The notes under the pieces were generated by a model. It was not told where the DNA came from. It worked only from the letters and a program-made list of their open reading frames with translations, and did no database searches. From the NCBI GenBank assembly GCA_963281255.1, contig OY725488.1, positions 3,681,925-3,745,924 on the forward strand: a stretch of 64,000 nucleotides of DNA, written 5' to 3'. Origin of the DNA: Aphrocallistes beatrix. Its lineage: Eukaryota; Porifera; Hexactinellida; Sceptrulophora; Aphrocallistidae. The position numbers and the translations under genes were made by a program. How positions within the stretch are numbered: the stretch's first letter is position 1; the number at the start of each line of letters is the position of its first letter. Below are positions 36,397 through 47,835 of this stretch, in pieces.

Positions 36397-38520
36397 GGAT
36401 ACCGCCCTCGAAAAACCTTGCCTGGCGTAAAAAAATTTTTTTATTGCTAATTTCATTGTATTACTGATCGGTCTACCATCTGATAGCACTATTTGGACGG
36501 TATTTTTTTTATTTTTTGTGAGATAACCCCCTAAAGTTTAGCGTTAATAAAAATTGAAAAATTATTGGAGGTTTTTAACTCATTTACCAATTAGTTTTTA
36601 ACTTATTTGATATTGTTTTAATGATATGGACCTCAACATTGTTTTGGTACCTTTGGATATTATATAACACAAAGTTTTAAAGAATGGGCAAATAAAATCC
36701 AAACAAAATAGCTCTATAAGGGAGTTCATTTATATAATGCTCGGGAAATCCCAAGTTTGATATTTAGCGATTACTGGCTCAGAAATAAAATTCTGATCGT
36801 TTCACAAAAAAAATTTGTTCGGATCCGATCATTTTTTCCTGAGATATCGCTTATTATAGGTAAAGTTCGGGCATAATATCCCTCTAAGGTCCCGAAAGAG
36901 GCCGATGTCATATCTTAAAAACTATTGTAGATATATAATATATTATATCCTTAAATAAAAGGATATATGCGAAAATATATAGGTTCCTCGAACATTCGTT
37001 GGTCAAAAAATAAATAATTCTCGACTTATCATTGATTTAATTGTAATACAAATTCTATGTGGAGAACTTTGAATCTATTAGAAAATGGCGAATCTAATCA
37101 TTAAATAGGTGTTCAAATTTAGCTATTATGCTAAATAATGAATACAATTGTCGTTAATAATATGTACATAAAAATTGGTGAACTTTTGATAATTATTTTG
37201 AAAGTTCTGGCCTTGGACCTCGCAGATTCGGTCAAAAACCGCAATTTAGGGTCCAAAAAGAGATATCTCTCTATCTCTGTAAATATAAGTCCAAATTCTT
37301 AGTTCTCACTTCCTAATATACTATTTATGTGTACATATATGATTCTTTGATAATAATTGCACTACACCCTATGGAATGTTAAGTTTTACATTTTTGTCAT
37401 ATGATGACGTAACATTTTTAGAAAATCCCAACTTCGAAGCTAAAAGTCGTAGACTTTCGCTCTAACTTCCTAATATACTTTTTGGAAGCTTTTTATTCAT
37501 TCTAAACTGATGGATTATACTTCGCAGTGCCAGGAATATGAATTATTATTTACAATTATCTCAAAATATTCAGAATTAGGGGCCTCAAGGAAATTCGTGG
37601 ATTTTCAGGTTACTTTTGCAGTTTTTTGTAAATATTTGGTTCTAATATACCTAAATCAGCAGTATGAATGCGAATAAATGTCTGTTAATGCTTTTGTTCA
37701 TTATTAATAACTCATTTTACATTCTTCTTAACACCTAAACTTAAAATCTCTATATCTCGGGACTTTAAAATTTCAAAATTGACCGTCTTTACAGAATTAT
37801 TTCTCAAATTTGGTTTGAGATAGAAGTTTGAAAATTTCAAGAGTTGTTCCATATCATTAGGCGATGAACGTAGGACCACCATTTTTTTGAGATATTCTAA
37901 CTCGGTGATTTTATTCCTGATTTCCCCCAAAAAAACAGACATTTTTGGCCCTTCTTTTTCGGACACCGATAAAATTTACAATTTTTGTCATTATAACTTT
38001 CTTCTGGTCCTATGAATTTGCAAATATGGTAGACTATCTATGATTCGATTTTGGAAGCATTTGATTCCTTGGTAAGTCCTAAACAATTCCTTGAGTGCCC
38101 AAATTTCTACCATTAAGATGTGCTAGCGGAAAACTAAAAAAACAGACTTTGAGACACTGTATCTCAAAAACTAGAAATGGTAATCAAAAACGGTTTGGAA
38201 TGTGCCAGTATTTCTTGATGGAGATACCTCCCCATGCTTAACATCTCCTATAGTTCTACTTTCATCGTATGCTGTAAGCAGGGTTTCATCCTGCTTTCCG
38301 AAGTCATACGCCTAAATGGGCGCCACCATTTTTCTACGCGCCTAGACTCTGCATTTTTATGTATGTTTTATGCCACGCGCCTAAGTAGGCGTATGCCGCG
38401 CCTAAATCATACGCCTAATTCTAATCCATGGGATCAAATACGCGCCTCTAGCCGCGCCCAGTACGCCTGGATGAAAGCCTGGCTGTAAGCCAAATCATAT
38501 GTTTTTTGAGGGCGGTATCC
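36397..38520. mobile_element. Family B TTAA element, copy B5, with nested hAT-like element
   Basis: TTAA at 36393-36396 and 38521-38524; ends GGATACCGCCCTCGAAAAAC and GGGCGGTATCC. Same orientation and content as B2. A 203-bp hAT-like element is nested at 38279-38481. Non-coding. Confidence 0.9.
38279..38481. mobile_element. 203-bp hAT-like mini-element with perfect 8-bp duplication
   Basis: Ends CAGGGTTTCATCC and inverse GGATGAAAGCCTG. The 8-bp sequence GCTGTAAG is duplicated exactly (38271-38278, 38482-38489); other B copies have it once. The inside repeats ACGCCTA and GCGCCTA several times on both strands. Non-coding; the 38234-38488 frame is incidental. Confidence 0.9.
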
Positions 38521-38524
38521 TTAA

Positions 38525-39200
38525 CATCGTATTTGGATATCGTGAGTGTTGAGATTATGTATTCAGCTGTTAGAAGGTTTATCGAGGTAGTCATCGTCAC
38601 AGATATGTTGCGTAAAAATCACGTTTTGTCAGAAGATCTAATGAATCAAGAAAAAAGTAAGAGAATTTCAAATACTTAATGAATTATGAATCGGTTACCT
38701 CTAGTCGAAGGATATCCGAATATGTCTGATCACCTTTGCTTTACATAAATTTCTTTTCCTCAACAAAGTAGGGTTTGCCATTTCAAAAATGGAATGTAAA
38801 AAAATGCTAAGGAGGTTAAATATACAAAAATCAGAAAAATGTAAGATACAATACAATCAGAAAAATATATATTTGAAACACATACAAAAGTTTAGCTTAG
38901 TTTTCCGACTATACAATGTATCGTGTCTAATTATTACTTAATCGAATGAAGATCTCTATATACTTATGGTCAGTTTCTCGGTTGTAGTCGAAGTAGAAGC
39001 TGGATAAACTCCTTTTTTCTATCGCGAATTAAATCTATGTTATATTTACTCTCCTGGATTCAATGGAAACCTTAGAATGGAACATGGCTTGTGTTGACCA
39101 ATTCATTGAAAAGTGGCAAGAAATATAACAATAAGAAATATAACAAAAAACACATCATGAAATAAATAAATTTTAAGTATTCGAAATCATAGATAGGAAC
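38525..39200. other. Unassigned DNA
   Basis: No terminal repeats or motifs seen on either strand. Confidence 0.4.
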
Positions 39201-39202
39201 TA

Positions 39203-39864
39203 CACCAAGCGGACAAAAGTATTTCAACACTTGATTCTTTCCCATACAAATACAGTCAGGGTCGCTTATTATGAACCCGCTTAATATGAACATTCGTTTA
39301 TTATGAACCAACCTCCTGGTCCCAATTTCATTATTTAGATAGGATTTGTATTGAATCAAGTTCGCTTAATATGAAGTATCTCTATTATGAACAGATTTTT
39401 TGGTCCCCTGGAGGTTCACAATAAGCGACCCTGACTGTAGTACTAAAATGGGTATATTCATGAAGAGGGTTACTTCTAAACGGTATGGGATACAGCTAAT
39501 CGGATTCCAGATTCGAAAAATACGCAATTAAATTAGTCACAGGTTAATTTTTCTAATTAATCCTAACTTTTTGTAATAATCAATCAGTGCCACTTTATGC
39601 CACATACACCCATTTTGAACTCTATTGATGATGGCAATAAATTACCTTAGGTGGCTCAGTATGATAAGATTGTTCATTGAGTTGAGTAGAGTAATTTATT
39701 AGTTATGTTCACTATGACTAATTTGAATGTGTAGATTTCGAAACTGAAATCAGATTTTTAGTATCTCTTTGAATTTGAACGTATTGCCGTCCATGAAAAA
39801 AATCCAATTTAGTATTATTTGTATGGGAAAGAACGAAGTGTTGAATACTTTTGTCCGGTTGGTG
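39203..39864. mobile_element. Tc1-like non-autonomous element, TA target
   Basis: Ends CACCAAGCGGACAAAAGTAT and inverse, with inner arm AACACTTGATTCTTTCCCAT. TA at 39201-39202 and 39865-39866. The terminal repeats are about 50 bp. The 185-bp pogo-like element is nested near its left end (39253-39437). Confidence 0.8.
39253..39437. mobile_element. 185-bp pogo-like element, copy 1
   Basis: Ends CAGTCAGGGTCGCTTATTAT and inverse, TA on both sides (39251-39252, 39438-39439). Identical as far as I can read to 40673-40857. The motif TTATTATGAAC recurs inside four times. It makes the first 37 codons of the minus frame at 39072-39359 identical to those of the frame at 40402-40779. Confidence 0.9.
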
Positions 39865-39866
39865 TA

Positions 39867-40401
39867 TATTAAATAATTTTTAAGTATGTAATTTTAAATG
39901 GAATGCATATGTAAGTACTGTATTTTCTTGAATAGTAGCTAGGGTTGCTAGATTTTCAAAAGGCCAAACCCGGACATAATTTATTCTCTAAAAAATTAAC
40001 CATATGTACTACCTGTTACTGCATCTTCTAAGTGAAACTGAGTGTTGGATGAAAAATGCTTATTGTAATGTTATCTAATTTTAAATTTGTATCAATAACT
40101 TATCGTCAAAATATACAGAATACATAAATAATCAAGAGAAATAACAGATCAAAACACAAAAGTAAACTGATCTGATCTAAGAATGGCAAATCACACCCTT
40201 AGATCAGATCAGTTCTCGTCATAGGCTATCTCTACAAACAACATTGTTGCATCTCTATTTTGAATATATTTGAAACTGACTAAATGTTTGAATCTGGCGG
40301 TGAATACAGGTAATTCAAATGACCTGATGTGATCAATTATCTGTGTTTTACCTAAACATGTATTTCACCAGACCAGATTCAAACATTCAGTCAGACCTTT
40401 G
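39867..40401. other. Unassigned DNA
   Basis: 40150-40220 and 40240-40400 contain imperfect inverted pairs (GATCTGATCTAAG / TTAGATCAGATC; CTGACTAAATGTTTGAATC / GATTCAAACATTCAGTCAG), probably small hairpin elements. No gene seen downstream of the OTU frame. Confidence 0.45.
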
Positions 40402-40672
40402 TTAAATTGTATTAATTTTAGGTTTAACTGACAGTACAGGCTCATAATGACAACCTAGATTTTGAATATAGTACATAGCATTACTAGTAGGTTCTTTTAA
40501 AAATTTAGCTAAACTATACCCATTTCCTGAAAACCCAGCCCAGCGAGTTCCTTCCTGTCCCAAAAACACCCAAATATCTATTTTGAATAGCAATGCAGTC
40601 GCAAATATTTCCAGATCTGTGGCCCAAGTCCCCGGTCTAGACATTCCTCTTTTATTAAACCAATCCTGAATA

Positions 40673-40857
40673 CAGTCAGGGTCGCTTATTATGAACCCGC
40701 TTAATATGAACATTCGTTTATTATGAACCAACCTCCTGGTCCCAATTTCATTATTTAGATAGGATTTGTATTGAATCAAGTTCGCTTAATATGAAGTATC
40801 TCTATTATGAACAGATTTTTTGGTCCCCTGGAGGTTCACAATAAGCGACCCTGACTG
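40673..40857. mobile_element. 185-bp pogo-like element, copy 2, inside the OTU gene
   Basis: Same sequence as 39253-39437, TA at 40671-40672 and 40858-40859. It separates the sequence ending near 40860 from the exon part starting DWFNKRGMSRPG. Confidence 0.9.
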
Positions 40858-40899
40858 TATTTCTATAATTACTGCTTTGATAAACAAATTTTGTCTTAA

Positions 40900-41595
40900 G
40901 GCCAGTACTGGTAGCTGACGCTATTTTTTGAAAAATTTTAGATTTGAAGTTTTGTGTATTTTTAAGTTCATATATGTATTCTTAATATTCGTACGAAACA
41001 GCTTTTGGAAATTCAAAGTAGTTTTACCGTTATGTCACCTTTAGTAGGTGCCAATTCAATGGGTATGATTGGGGATAAAAAATTATTTTAAATAGTTGAA
41101 GTGAGATTTGATGCGCACTCCTAGAAAATTTTTTTTCCATCAATTGCCGTTCTTAGTGTTTTAATCCATTGTAGGTATTTTGCTTTAGCTAACTGACTAG
41201 AATCTAAGCAGTTTTCAGTAGAATTATTCAACAGTATTTTGTAAATTTGCCTAATTTTAGCCACTATTTTGGGATTTCACCAAAAATTGGAAAATATCTC
41301 TGGAATGTGTGTTCTGAATTGAATGATTCTGGTCACATTTTATCAACAGTATGCATAGATCAGATTGCAAGCCTAATAACCATGATTGCAATCAAACTAT
41401 TTTAGTTATTTTTGCACACATTTTTATACTCGGTATAGGAATTAAATATCGCGCGATCTGGAACTATAGCTTTAAAGTCAGAACATTCGATGAGAGAACA
41501 ATTAAATGGTAAATAATAACCACTATGGGTAGCTTTAAAGGAGTTAAAACAATGGATAAGATAGCATAAGAAAACCTAAGCACCCAGTACTGGCC
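40900..41595. mobile_element. 696-bp element with palindromic ends GGCCAGTACTGG
   Basis: Left end GGCCAGTACTGGTAGC, right end (inverted) GGCCAGTACTGGGTGC. Flanks are TTAA (40896-40899) and TTGA (41596-41599), a likely TTAA duplication with one change. Non-coding; it interrupts the OTU gene between the catalytic Cys half and the His half. Confidence 0.75.
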
Positions 41596-42235
41596 TTGAG
41601 GAATTCATTACAACTATTTCTCAACTTATTTAAAATGTTGTCTACTACTTTGTTCTTAATTTAGCATGATAACAAGTACTACCAGTTAATAAATAAGATA
41701 CGGTAGAAAAATAGCAATTTCCGTCACCTAGAATAGGTACAATTTTATTAGGAACAAATTTTCTTTGATTTTCTTTCCCTATTGAAGCATCATATTCAAG
41801 AGAGGAATTAAATGGAATATTAAATAGTCTACAAATCATAATTTGCCAAGCACTATCAGGTAGACGGAATCCTGGCAAATCAGGACATAAAACATCTTGC
41901 TCTACTATTTCTTCGTCAGTTATTACATTAGACGCAGGTTCAGGTGCTAGATTCTTAGCTGAATAAGAAGAATCACTCCTTAATTCAGATAATTTCTGAC
42001 GTTTTCTAATTATTAGTGGACGCTTATTATTTCCTTTAATTTCTTTAGAATCGTTGATATTTTTATTTTCACCGACCAATTTCTTGCAAACAAGAGGAAA
42101 AGTAGTACTTTTCGATTCTAGATCGCCACAATGCCTTTTAAGTTTCCTTGCCCATTCTTCACTACTGTATTCCTCTAAAGAATTCCTATTACGTTTATGA
42201 AACTTACTCATAATTGACAGTTTCAAATCAATCAC

Positions 42236-42379
42236 TTATTCTTATGTAAAAAATTATCAACCTATGCCACTTTGTGTCACTAAACGCCATCATATATAAT
42301 GGCTGTGACTTGGGACAAGTAGCATCAAGTATCAAATGTTGATATTTATCATCTTGGGAGTTAGTAATTAAGCATTGAC
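42236..42379. other. 5' flank of the OTU gene
   Basis: No transposase sequence is found here, unlike at the first locus. Short AT-rich sequence with no motif. Confidence 0.4.
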
Positions 42380-42896
42380 ATCGAGCATTTTCGGGGCCAT
42401 AGAGAGGTTTGATGTCCGAACTTTACCTACAATATACTATAACTTACGAACTAATGGTCGGATCTGAACAAATCTTTTTTTTAAATGTTCAGAATTCTTT
42501 TCTATACACAATAGCTAATATCACAACGGCCATTTCCCGAGCATTTTAGAAATGAAGTCCCTCATAAAGATACTTTTGATTGGATTGTAAGTGCCTCTTT
42601 TACTAAATTCATCTGTTTTATAATATTTAATGGGGCCAAAACCATTTTGAGGTTCATATATTTGAAAAAATATCAGATAAGTTAGAAAATATTTGATGAA
42701 TGCGCCGCAAAACCACGAATAACTTTCCGATTTTTAGTACGACTGAGCTTTAGGTGCTCAGTTCATAAATATCAAAATAAATACCATCCAACTAGTACGA
42801 TTAGATGGTAGACTACTCAATAATCCAATGGAATTAACAATAAAAAATTTCAGCATTTTTTAAAATGTCAGGCGATGTTTTTCGAGGGCGGTATCC
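42380..42896. mobile_element. Family B end fragment (B6)
   Basis: Follows family B from the CGGGGCCATAGAGAGG region to the right end TTTTTCGAGGGCGGTATCC, then TTAA (42897-42900). It appears inserted at a TTAA of the next B copy (TTAATAATGAACAAAAGC). Confidence 0.75.
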
Positions 42897-42971
42897 TTAA
42901 TAATGAACAAAAGCATTCACAGACATTTATTCGCATTCATACTGCTGATTTAGGTATATCAGAACCAAATA

Positions 42972-43158
42972 CAGTCGACTCCGCTTAATTGGGCCACTGT
43001 TTAATCGGGTCAACCGCTTAATTGGGCCACTTTTGGTAGGACCAGAATAGCTCTCACACATAGAAGCTAATATAAAATATTTTCGGTTAATAGGGTTCTC
43101 CGCTAATCGGGGCAAAATGTTCTCTGACCGATGTGGCCCTATTAAGCGGAGTCGAATG
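42972..43158. mobile_element. 187-bp pogo-like element, TA target
   Basis: Begins CAGTCGACTCCGCTTAATTG, ends TTAAGCGGAGTCGAATG, with TA at 42970-42971 and 43159-43160. The end motif CGCTTAATTGGGCCAC recurs inside three or four times. Confidence 0.85.
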
Positions 43159-43937
43159 TATTTACAAAAAATTGCAAAAGTACCCAGAAAATCCACAAAA
43201 TTCCATGAGGTCCCTAACTCAGAATATTTTGAGATAATTGTAAATAATAATTCATATTCCTGGCACTGCGAAGTATAATCTATCAGTTTAGAATGAATAA
43301 AAAGCTTCCAAAAAGTATATTAGAAAGTTAGAGCGAAAGTCTACGACTTTTAGTTTCGAAGTTAGGATTTTGGAAAAATGCTACGTCATCATATGACAAA
43401 AATCTAAAACTTAACATTCCATAGGGTGTAGTGCAATTAGTATCAAAGAATCATATATGTACTCTCATAAAAAGTACATTAGGAAGTGAGAACTAAGAAT
43501 TTGGACATATATTTACAGAGATAGAGATATATCTTTTTGGACGCTAAATGGGGGTTTTTGACCGAATCAGCGAGGTCCAAGGCCAGAACATTGAAAATAA
43601 TTATCAAAAGTTCACCAATTTTTCTGTACACATTATTAACGACCATTGTATTCATTATTCAGCATAATAGCTAAATTTGGACACATATTTAATGATTAGA
43701 TTCGCCATTTTCAAATAGATTCAAAGTTCTCCATATAATTTGTATTACAATTAAATCAATGTTAAGTCGAGAATTATTTATTTTTTGACAAAGGAATGTT
43801 CGAGGGACCTATATATTTTCGCATATATCCTTTTATTTAAGGATATAATATATTATATATCTACAATAGTTTTTGAGATAAGACATCGGCCTCTTTCGGG
43901 ACATTATAGGGATATTATGCCCGAACTGTATCTATAA

Positions 43938-44480
43938 CAAGCGCGCTTCGCTTGCTTGCGCTGCGCGGCTGGCGGACACTTTGTGTCCGCCGGAGGCTCC
44001 CTTCGGTCGCCTGGAAGTGACATTGGTTAATTACGGATATATAATCTCTAAATATGTCCATCTTAGTTTAAAATCGATATCACTCGAAAAAACACCAAAT
44101 TTGTCAATTTTTAAAATTTTGATGAGTAATGATGACGTCATAGCAAAGTAATGAGTCATTATTTTTTTTGATAGTTGCACCATATGTGAGATGTGTTAGG
44201 ATACAGATTCTATTAAAATTTCAGCCTTCTATTTCCTACAATAACGACTGAGTTATGCCCGAATAACTGTGTTGCTTAACTTTAAAAATGTGACAATGAC
44301 GTCATAATTCCATGATGAGTCGACATTTTCGTCTGAGCTCAGAACTTACTGGAGCCATAGCCAAAAGACTCCCACATGCCAAAAATCAGCTTTCTGTGCC
44401 TGGCAGTTTCTTCAATCAATTCGTTACAGAGATATATATATATACGCACACAAACAATAATCGAGTTTTAATAGTAAGGA
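43938..44480 (-). mobile_element. Helitron-like non-autonomous element, copy 1
   Basis: Read on the minus strand it starts TCCTTACTATTAAAACTCGA and ends in a GC-rich, hairpin-forming tail (GGCGGACACAAAGTGTCCGCC ... AAGCGCGCTTG). There are no inverted terminal repeats and no target duplication; the insertion point in family B is between A and T. Start with TC, 3' hairpin and A/T insertion are Helitron traits; the last bases CTTG differ from the usual CTRR. Confidence 0.75.
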
Positions 44481-45015
44481 CAAGCGCGCTTCGCGCTTGC
44501 TTGCGCTGCGCGCCTGGCGGACACTTTGTGTCCGCCGGAGGCTCCCTTCGGTCGCCTGGAATCACATTGGTTAATTATAAGGGAGATAACATCTCTAAAT
44601 ATGTCTGTTCTACTGTGCTAATCGATATCACTCGAAAAATCACCAAATTTGTCAATTTTAAAATTTTTGATGCGTAATGATGACGTCATAACAAAGTGAT
44701 GAGTCATCATTTTTTGATGAAAGTCGCATTATATGTGAGGTATGTTAGTATACAGATTCTATTAAAATTTCAGCCTTCTATCTCCTATAATGGATGAGTT
44801 ATGCCCGAATAACTGTGTTGCTTAACTTTTAAAAATGTGACAATGACGTCATAATTCCATGATGAGTCGACATTTTGCTCTGAACTCAGAACTTACTGGA
44901 TCCATAGCCAAAAGACTCCCACATGCCAAAAATCAGCCTTCTGCGCCCGGCAGTTTCTTCAATCAATTCGTTACAGATATATATATATACAATCATCGAG
45001 TTTTAATAGTAAGGA
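44481..45015 (-). mobile_element. Helitron-like non-autonomous element, copy 2 (tandem)
   Basis: Directly abuts copy 1 head to tail with no spacer: the 3' end ...GCGCGCTTG of this copy is followed on the minus strand by TCCTTACTATT of copy 1. Its 5' end at 45015 is preceded by A. Content is collinear with copy 1 (TGACGTCATAA, GGGAGTCTTTTGGCTATGG). Confidence 0.75.
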
Positions 45016-45487
45016 TATTCGATATCTCAAGAACAAATGGTCGGATCCGAAAAAATTTTTTTTTTGAAACGATTAGAACTATATTTCTGACCCAGTGATC
45101 GCTAAATATCTGAGATCAAACTTGCGATTTCCCGAGCATTATGTAAATGAACTCCCTTTTAGAGCTATTTTGTTTGGATTTTTTTTGCCCATTCGTTTAA
45201 ATTTTTGTGTTATATAATCTCCAAAGCTGCCAAAACAATGTTAAGGTCCATATCATTAAAAAATATCAAATAATTTAATAACTAACTGGTAAATGAGTCA
45301 AAACCTCCAATAATTTTTCGATTTTTATTAACGCTAAACTTTCGGGGGTTATCTCACAAAAAATTAAAAAAAATATCGTCCAAATAGTGCTATCAGATGG
45401 TAGACCGATCAGTAATACAATGAAATTAGCAGTAAAAATTTTGTTTTTTTTAAGCCAGGCAAGGTCTTTCGAGGGCGGTATCCTTAA

Positions 45488-46192
45488 ATGCACTACTCCC
45501 GCAATTTTATACCTTTGATTTGAAAAGAAATGAATTGTACTGATTCTGGAATAATTTGACTTTATTTGCTTGTTTTATTTTAACATTTCGTCATTTAAAT
45601 ATACATATTAACCATTAGTGCATAAAAAACGTAAGAGAGCACAAATTCGTCTCAAGGTATATCTGCACGTAAGAGAGTCGCATTCGTCTCATGGTATATC
45701 TGCACGTAAGAGAGTCGATCTGCTTAGTATTATCTCCAACACGTTATCCTCTGAAAGTATTAGATATCTAGCTTATCGTATTTCGTGAAAGTACTCTACT
45801 GGTAGCTGTAATAACCTATCAATACAAAACTTTAGCGGAACAGTTGGTAGATTATGACTTACCTACCTGGATGTTTATGATTCAATTACGCTACATTAAA
45901 GAAATGTATTGAAATTTGGATTTTGATCAAATTACTATTCAATTTGCTAAGTGATAATAATAGAATGATTCATAATTAATCATTGTTTCAAAAATAATTA
46001 AGTTTAAAAGAAATAAACATTGTAATTCCAATCAAGGCTGAAAATAGATTTTTAAAAACTTTGTAATCGTTTTTCAAAACATAGTTCTAGTTCAATGGTA
46101 TTTCGATCGTAATTTTATCTCTCAATAACAACTATTCCCGAACTAATGAGGAAATCTTAATGTGAGTTCAAACCAAATTAATAAGGTTCAAG
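45488..46192. repeat. Unassigned DNA with a short tandem repeat
   Basis: 45630-45722 has about two and a half copies of a 37-38 bp unit (CGTAAGAGAGTCGCATTCGT, then CTCATGGTATATCTGCA). Nothing else recognised. Confidence 0.55.
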
Positions 46193-46445
46193 CATAGCCT
46201 ACTCTAATAATGCCTCACAGTAAAATAACCAAGGATGCAGTAATAGCCGAATGGATTAATACACGATTAGCCTAAAATCGTTAACAATGTAGAATAGGCA
46301 TTAAGAATGTATTACCAGCATATATAAACATGGTATCAAAGTACATATATCCGTTGGAAAAATTTCGATTAGTCATCATATCATTGCGCAACTTGTCATT
46401 CTAAGGACAATTTTTGCGATTTTCCAAGCTGTTTTAACCCTATTT
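46193..46445. mobile_element. Partial family D element
   Basis: Starts CATAGCCTACTCTAATAATG and follows the same order as the complete copy just downstream, then ends after TTTTAACCCTATTTTT. Right half missing. Confidence 0.7.
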
Positions 46446-46714
46446 TTTTACATATCAATATAACTCACACTGATATCTCCTTCAAAACATATATATATGA
46501 ATAAATCTATTAGTAAAGAAAAATACCTATAAGCAGTTGAAATGTTCTCACAACGAATGCAATGAGTTGTAAATACCATCTTAGTAATCAATTGAATCAG
46601 TAATATAGTAATTCATAGCCTACGCTAATAATGCCTCACAGTAAAATAACCAAGGATGCGGTAATAAGATAAGTACACGATTAGCCTAAATCGTTAACCA
46701 TGTAGGATAGGCAT

Positions 46715-47237
46715 TAGGCATCTTGCCTGGCGTAAAAAAAAACGTAAAATTTTTTATCGCTAATTTCATTACTGAGCGGTCTAGCATCTGATAGTACTAG
46801 TTGGACGGTATTTATTTTGATTTTTATGAGTTAACCCCTTAAAATTTAGCTGTACTAAAAATTGAAAAAATTATTGGAGGTTTTTGACGCATTCACCAAT
46901 TAGTTTTTAACTTTATTTTGATAATTTTTTTATGATATGGACCTTAACATTGTTTTGGCACCTTTGGAGATTATATAACACAAATATTTAGAAGAACGGC
47001 CAAATAAAATCCAAACAAAATAGCTCTACTATAAGGGAGTTCATTTATATAATATTCGTGAAATCGCTTGTTTGATATCAGATATTTAGCGATCATTGGA
47101 TCAGAAATAAAACTATGATCGTTTTTTTAAAAAATATATTTCTTGACGGAGACACCTTTCCACGCTTAACATATCTTATAACACTACTTTCATCGTATGC
47201 TGTAAGCCAAATCATATGTTTTTCGAGGGCGGTATCC
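46715..47237. mobile_element. Family B fragment (B8)
   Basis: Left end truncated (starts near CTTGCCTGGCGTAAAA); right end TTTTCGAGGGCGGTATCC before TTAA (47238-47241), where family D sequence resumes (AAGAATGTATTACC). A central part is deleted. Confidence 0.75.
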
Positions 47238-47835
47238 TTAAGAATGTATTACCAGCACACATAAACATGGTATCAAAGTACATATAACCGTTGTCAAAAT
47301 TTCGATTAGTCATCATATCATTGCGCAACAGGTCATTATAAGCACGATTTTGGCAATTTTCTAAGCTGTTTTAAACCTACTTCTAAATGTTATTAAGGTA
47401 GAATTTTTGTGTAGAACTGCTGCATAGATTTTTGACCCCCATAGAATTATGACCCCCCTTAATAGAGACACCATGGATACTCCAGTGGGGGTCATTTTCC
47501 TATGCATCAGCATAGAAAAATGACCCCCCTTATACTGAATACTCATTCTTTACCTAGCAAATCACACTAGCATCATGAATCATCAGATGCTTATCATCAT
47601 AGTACTTACCTCTACACATTTCTGCTTCAAATGTGAACACATTTGATGACAATTATTACTACTACGTAGTTAGAAAATTATCATGTTGAATACATTAAAA
47701 TTCGCTTACGACACTCTTGTGAACCTCAAGAGTAATTCGGTGCTAAACAACATATACAGAGATCACCCCAAAATTACGTTCCTTAAACAATATATTAACT
47801 AATAAACTGAATAATTAACATCTACTTGGAGAGTA

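Larger units (their letters stand above)
40402..42235 (-). pseudogene. OTU-family cysteine protease gene, split by two insertions
   Basis: From ATG at 42235 (or the later MSKFHKRN start) there is a basic linker with SEEWARKLKRHCG, a PDSAWQIMICRLFN stretch, then the OTU core VPILGDGNCYFSTVSYLL (about residue 165) with the Asp-Gly-Asn-Cys catalytic motif and YHAKLR. A one-base frameshift occurs near 41645. The gene then meets a 696-bp element (40900-41595) and a 185-bp element (40673-40857); removing each with its target copy keeps a single frame through the second half, which has MSRPGTWATDLEIFA, WAGF and the C-terminal HYEPVL that supplies the OTU His region. OTU proteases cleave ubiquitin chains; here the gene travels with transposons. 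Its N-terminal linker is homologous to the tail at 3569-3860. Confidence 0.85.
42901..45483. mobile_element. Family B copy (B7) carrying a pogo-like and two Helitron-like elements
   Basis: Begins mid-element at TAATGAACAAAAGCATTCAC and ends TTTCGAGGGCGGTATCC before TTAA (45484-45487). Interrupted at 42972-43158 by a pogo-like element and at 43938-45015 by two tandem Helitron-like elements. Confidence 0.85.

Noticed and set aside
39072-39359. Minus frame sharing its first 37 residues with the OTU remnant at 40402-40779
   Set aside because: The shared part is the 185-bp transposable element and not protein homology; the rest lies in a Tc1-like element.
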